NCBI RefSeq assembly: GCF_022664535.1
Contig: NZ_JAKUJY010000005.1
Location: 62,001-126,000, forward strand
Origin: Sphingobium trunci
Lineage (GTDB): Bacteria > Pseudomonadota > Alphaproteobacteria > Sphingomonadales > Sphingomonadaceae
Length of the DNA stretch: 64,000 bases
Reading direction: 5' to 3'
Made by a program: the position numbers and the translations under genes. A model generated the notes under the pieces. That model was not told where the DNA came from, ran no database searches, and saw only the letters and a list, made by a program, of their open reading frames with translations. The first letter of the stretch is position 1. Each line of letters opens with the position of its first letter. Positions 61,557-64,000 of this stretch are shown here, one piece after another.

Positions 61557-61838
61557 ATGGCGGAGGACAGGAACAAATCCCCCGTTCCCGTTCGGGAAAT
61601 GCCGGAACCGGACCCCACCATGGCCCGGCCACGCGGGAGCTTGATCATTTTCGCACTCGTGGCGATCGCCCTTATCCTTGCGATCGGTTTTTTCTATCTG
61701 ACCAAGGAAGGCAATGGCGACCAGGCGGACCGGCTGATCGAGGCCGCCAATTCCGCGGCCAATTCCTCCGACAGCGCTGCCCATGTGGTGGGCGATGCTG
61801 CGAAAAATGCAGCGAATGCCCTTTATAACAAGCATTGA
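61557..61838 (+). CDS. Small single-helix membrane protein
   Basis: 93 residues. An acidic/Pro-rich cytoplasmic N-terminus (about 1-25), one membrane helix (about 28-48, SLIIFALVAIALILAIGFFYL), then an Ala/Ser/Asn-rich helical periplasmic tail. GGGAGAAGGAG lies just before the ATG at 61557, which is preferred to the upstream reading from 61509. It follows ecfG by 51 nt and resembles small stress-regulon proteins, but no function is known. Confidence 0.65.
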   Translation: MAEDRNKSPVPVREMPEPDPTMARPRGSLIIFALVAIALILAIGFFYLTKEGNGDQADRLIEAANSAANSSDSAAHVVGDAAKNAANALYNKH

Positions 61839-61917
61839 AGGGCCGTTTGCAGGGCTTGTCCCCTGTTCAGAAATTCTTTGCGATTGTCGTGCATTGTGCC
61901 GGCCGATGTCGGATTTT

Positions 61918-61934
61918 CTTACAGCGACTGTAAG
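61918..61934. promoter_or_regulatory. Perfect palindrome before the XrtA sugar transferase
   Basis: CTTACAG-CGA-CTGTAAG, 7-bp arms, 47 nt before the ATG at 61981. Well placed for an operator of the exopolysaccharide cluster. No sigma-54 -24/-12 pair was recognised here. Confidence 0.45.
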
Positions 61935-61980
61935 CTGATCCGATCCTTGCCCGCGGGGCATGGCGGGATGAGCGCGACGA

Positions 61981-63369
61981 ATGGTCAGATTGTTCAAACA
62001 TTATGTACCGCATGCGGTGCTGCTGCTCGGCCTGCTGGATTTCCTGCTGCTGCTGGGCGCGGCGGAGGGCGGCTGGATTCTGCGCGCGCATCAGATCGGC
62101 ATGGATGTCGACCAGGTCATGAACCGGCTTGGCCCGCTGCTCAGTTTCGGCATCGCGATCCAGACCGCCATGATTGCCGTGGGCGTTTACGGTACCGAAG
62201 CGCTGCAGTCGATCCGCTATGCGCTGGCGCGCCTGCTGGTGGCGATTTCGCTGGGCGTCCTGTTCCTGTCGGTCATGCATTTCGCCTTGCCGGACCTGAC
62301 GCTCTGGCGCTCCAACTCGCTGTACGCCATGGGGCTTGCCATCGCCCTGCTGCTCACGATCCGCCTGCTGCTGGGTTCTATGCTGGGCGGCGAAGTCTTC
62401 AAGCGGCGGCTGGTGGTGCTGGGCGCGGGCAACCGGGCCAACCGCATCCGTGAGATAGAGGCGCGCAAGGGGTCCGGCTTTCTCGTGGTCGGCTATATCG
62501 CCATGAACGACGGCGCGCAGGTCATTCCAGAAGCCATCAATCGCAGCGCCATCTACAATCTCGCCGATTTCGTGGTGCGGCTGGGCGCGAGCGAGGTGGT
62601 GCTGGCGCTGGAGGAGCGGCGCAACGCACTGCCCCTGTCGGACCTGCTGCGCATCAAGACGACAGGCGTCCATGTGAACGAAATCTCGACCTTCCTGGAG
62701 CGTGAGACGGGCCGGGTCGACCTCGACAGCGTCAATCCGAGCTGGCTCATCTTTTCCGACGGCTTTTCCGCCGGCCGCCGCCTTTCCACCATCGCCAAGC
62801 GGCTGTTCGACATCATCGCCAGCTCGATCCTGCTGCTGCTGACCGGCCCGGTCATCCTGCTCGCCGCGCTGCTGGTGAAGCTCGACAGCAAGGGCCCGGC
62901 TTTCTACCGCCAGCAGCGCGTCGGCCTGTTCGGCGAGGAATTCTGGATCGTGAAGCTGCGCACCATGCGGCAGGATGCCGAAGTCGCGGGGCAGGCGGTC
63001 TGGGCGGAAAAGGACGATCCGCGCATCACGCGCCTGGGCTATTGGCTGCGCAAGCTGCGCGTCGACGAACTGCCCCAGACCTGGACGGTGCTGAAGGGGG
63101 AGATGAGCTTCGTCGGCCCGCGCCCCGAACGCCGCCAGTTCGTCGAGGATCTGGAACAGCATCTGCGCTATTATGCCGAACGCCATATGGTGAAGCCCGG
63201 CATCACCGGCTGGGCGCAGATCAACTATCCCTATGGCGCGTCGATCGAGGATGCCCGGCACAAGCTGGAATATGACCTCTATTATGCGAAGAATTACACG
63301 CCCTTCCTGGATCTGCTGATCCTCCTCCAGACGCTTCGGGTCATTCTCTGGCCCGAAGGCGCGCGTTGA
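61981..63369 (+). CDS. XrtA/PEP-CTERM-associated sugar transferase (TIGR03013-like)
   Basis: 462 residues. Four N-terminal membrane helices (about 10-145), a Rossmann-like central domain (RRLVVLGAGNRANRIRE), a further helix (about 285-305; FDIIASSILLLLTGPVILLAALLVK) and the bacterial sugar-transferase domain: RVGLFGEEFWIVKLRTMRQDAE, KLRVDELPQTWTVLKGEMSFVGPRPER. It transfers a sugar-1-phosphate to undecaprenyl phosphate, starting exopolysaccharide repeat units. PrsK follows 10 nt later, as in exosortase XrtA systems. Confidence 0.92.
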   Translation: MVRLFKHYVPHAVLLLGLLDFLLLLGAAEGGWILRAHQIGMDVDQVMNRLGPLLSFGIAIQTAMIAVGVYGTEALQSIRYALARLLVAISLGVLFLSVMHFALPDLTLWRSNSLYAMGLAIALLLTIRLLLGSMLGGEVFKRRLVVLGAGNRANRIREIEARKGSGFLVVGYIAMNDGAQVIPEAINRSAIYNLADFVVRLGASEVVLALEERRNALPLSDLLRIKTTGVHVNEISTFLERETGRVDLDSVNPSWLIFSDGFSAGRRLSTIAKRLFDIIASSILLLLTGPVILLAALLVKLDSKGPAFYRQQRVGLFGEEFWIVKLRTMRQDAEVAGQAVWAEKDDPRITRLGYWLRKLRVDELPQTWTVLKGEMSFVGPRPERRQFVEDLEQHLRYYAERHMVKPGITGWAQINYPYGASIEDARHKLEYDLYYAKNYTPFLDLLILLQTLRVILWPEGAR

Positions 63370-63379
63370 GCGGCGGGCG

Positions 63380-64000
63380 ATGAACGCAGCGCTGCAATTT
63401 GTCGGCGATTGGGGCCATGCGCTGGCGGCGATCCTGTTCGCGGCGCTTGGCATCTTCATCCTGCGCCGCCGGGATGAGGCGCCGGAACAGCGCCTGCTCG
63501 CCGCCGCTCTGCTGCTGACCTCCTGCTGGTCGCTCTACGTGTCCTTCGGCGGCGTCGGACAGTCGCTGACCGGCATTGGCGAGAATATCCGCAACGCCGC
63601 CTGGCTGCTGCTGCTGTTCGTCATGCTGCGGCGGGGGCCGGGCGCCCGAGCGGGATCGATGGTCGCGATCGGCTCGGTCTATGCCGCGGTTGCGGGGCTG
63701 ATCCTGCTCCAGACCTTCACCGACCTCATCTGGCGGCAGTTGCCGGTCATGAGCGAGATGCACCGCTCGCTGGTCCATGTCTCGCTGATCCTGCACATGA
63801 TGACCGCGATCGGCGGGCTGATGCTGGTCCATCATCTCTATATCGGCTGGCCGGCGCGGGAACGGGGCAAGGTGGCGCTGCTGCTGGGCGCGCTGGCGGC
63901 GATGTGGACCTATGATCTCAACCTCTATGCGATCGGCTATTTCGCCCTCGATCGCGCTCACATACTCTATGCCCTGCGCGGGCCGATGATCGCGCTGCTG
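63380..64000 (+). CDS. prsK: PEP-CTERM system histidine kinase PrsK (5' part, cut by window)
   Basis: First 207 codons only; the gene runs off the end of the window. Begins MNAALQFVGDWGHALAAILFAALGIF and shows at least six closely spaced membrane helices (LLAAALLLTSCWSLYVSFGG, NAAWLLLLFVMLRRG, MVAIGSVYAAVAGLILLQTF, LVHVSLILHMMTAIGGLML, VALLLGALAAMWTYDLNLYAI), the N-terminal membrane sensor of PrsK. PrsK with PrsR controls sigma-54 promoters of XrtA exopolysaccharide/PEP-CTERM genes. The kinase domain is outside the window. Confidence 0.85.
   Translation, partial: MNAALQFVGDWGHALAAILFAALGIFILRRRDEAPEQRLLAAALLLTSCWSLYVSFGGVGQSLTGIGENIRNAAWLLLLFVMLRRGPGARAGSMVAIGSVYAAVAGLILLQTFTDLIWRQLPVMSEMHRSLVHVSLILHMMTAIGGLMLVHHLYIGWPARERGKVALLLGALAAMWTYDLNLYAIGYFALDRAHILYALRGPMIALL

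Overview
The window looks like chromosomal DNA of a GC-rich alphaproteobacterium of the Sphingomonadaceae, probably Sphingobium or a close relative. This rests on gene content rather than a database match: the PhyR/NepR/EcfG general stress locus, a long TonB-dependent receptor, a DUF6491 protein, an XrtA-type exopolysaccharide sugar transferase followed by PrsK, a Zymomonas-like tgt, and several small proteins that I know only from sphingomonads. Coding density is high and most genes are housekeeping. No rRNA, tRNA, CRISPR array, transposase or integrase was seen.

Layout. 0.1-6.4 kb: a TauE/SafE exporter with its TIGR02186 partner, an NfrB-like membrane glycosyltransferase overlapping an NfrA-C-like barrel protein, nhaA, and small membrane genes. 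6.4-10 kb: sucC (no sucD beside it) and etfBA. 10-12.6 kb: a patch of small sphingomonad genes, including a cold-shock protein and a frameshifted HTH gene. 12.7-14.35 kb: an AT-rich, overlapping two-gene module (unknown/NdpA-like protein plus a RelA/SpoT-domain protein) that ends one base from the uvrA stop and looks horizontally acquired. 14.35-25.5 kb: uvrA, a Nudix hydrolase, a DUF4242 protein, trpE, ppiD, tpiA, secG, pyrG. 25.7-37.7 kb: the translation/RNA cluster rimP-nusA-(tautomerase)-ylxR-infB-rbfA-(hydrolase, tdk, DUF6491)-truB-rpsO-pnp. 37.8-45.2 kb: an HWE-type kinase, bamD, recN, a small monooxygenase, ligA and a YghU-type glutathione S-transferase. 45.4-52.4 kb: a TonB receptor, groESL under a CIRCE element, and a GNAT protein.

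52.5-56.2 kb: a membrane GGDEF-EAL protein convergent with an RpfF-like crotonase that keeps both glutamates of DSF synthases. The upstream region of the RpfF-like gene carries a cluster of GTTAAC/TTAACCAT sites resembling CtrA half-sites. 56.3-61.8 kb: tgt, then the general stress response locus: a HisKA_2 kinase and nepR on the minus strand, phyR and the EcfG sigma factor on the plus strand. Between phyR and ecfG a perfect GGAAC-N16-CGTT promoter precedes an unannotated 44-residue membrane peptide. 61.9 kb to the end: an XrtA-system sugar transferase and the start of prsK, which runs off the window.

The most promising items are the RelA/SpoT two-gene module, the RpfF-like/GGDEF-EAL pair with its CtrA-like control region, the EcfG-controlled small peptide, and the compact NfrA/NfrB-like pair. 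All functional statements are from reading translated sequence and motif memory; no search was run.
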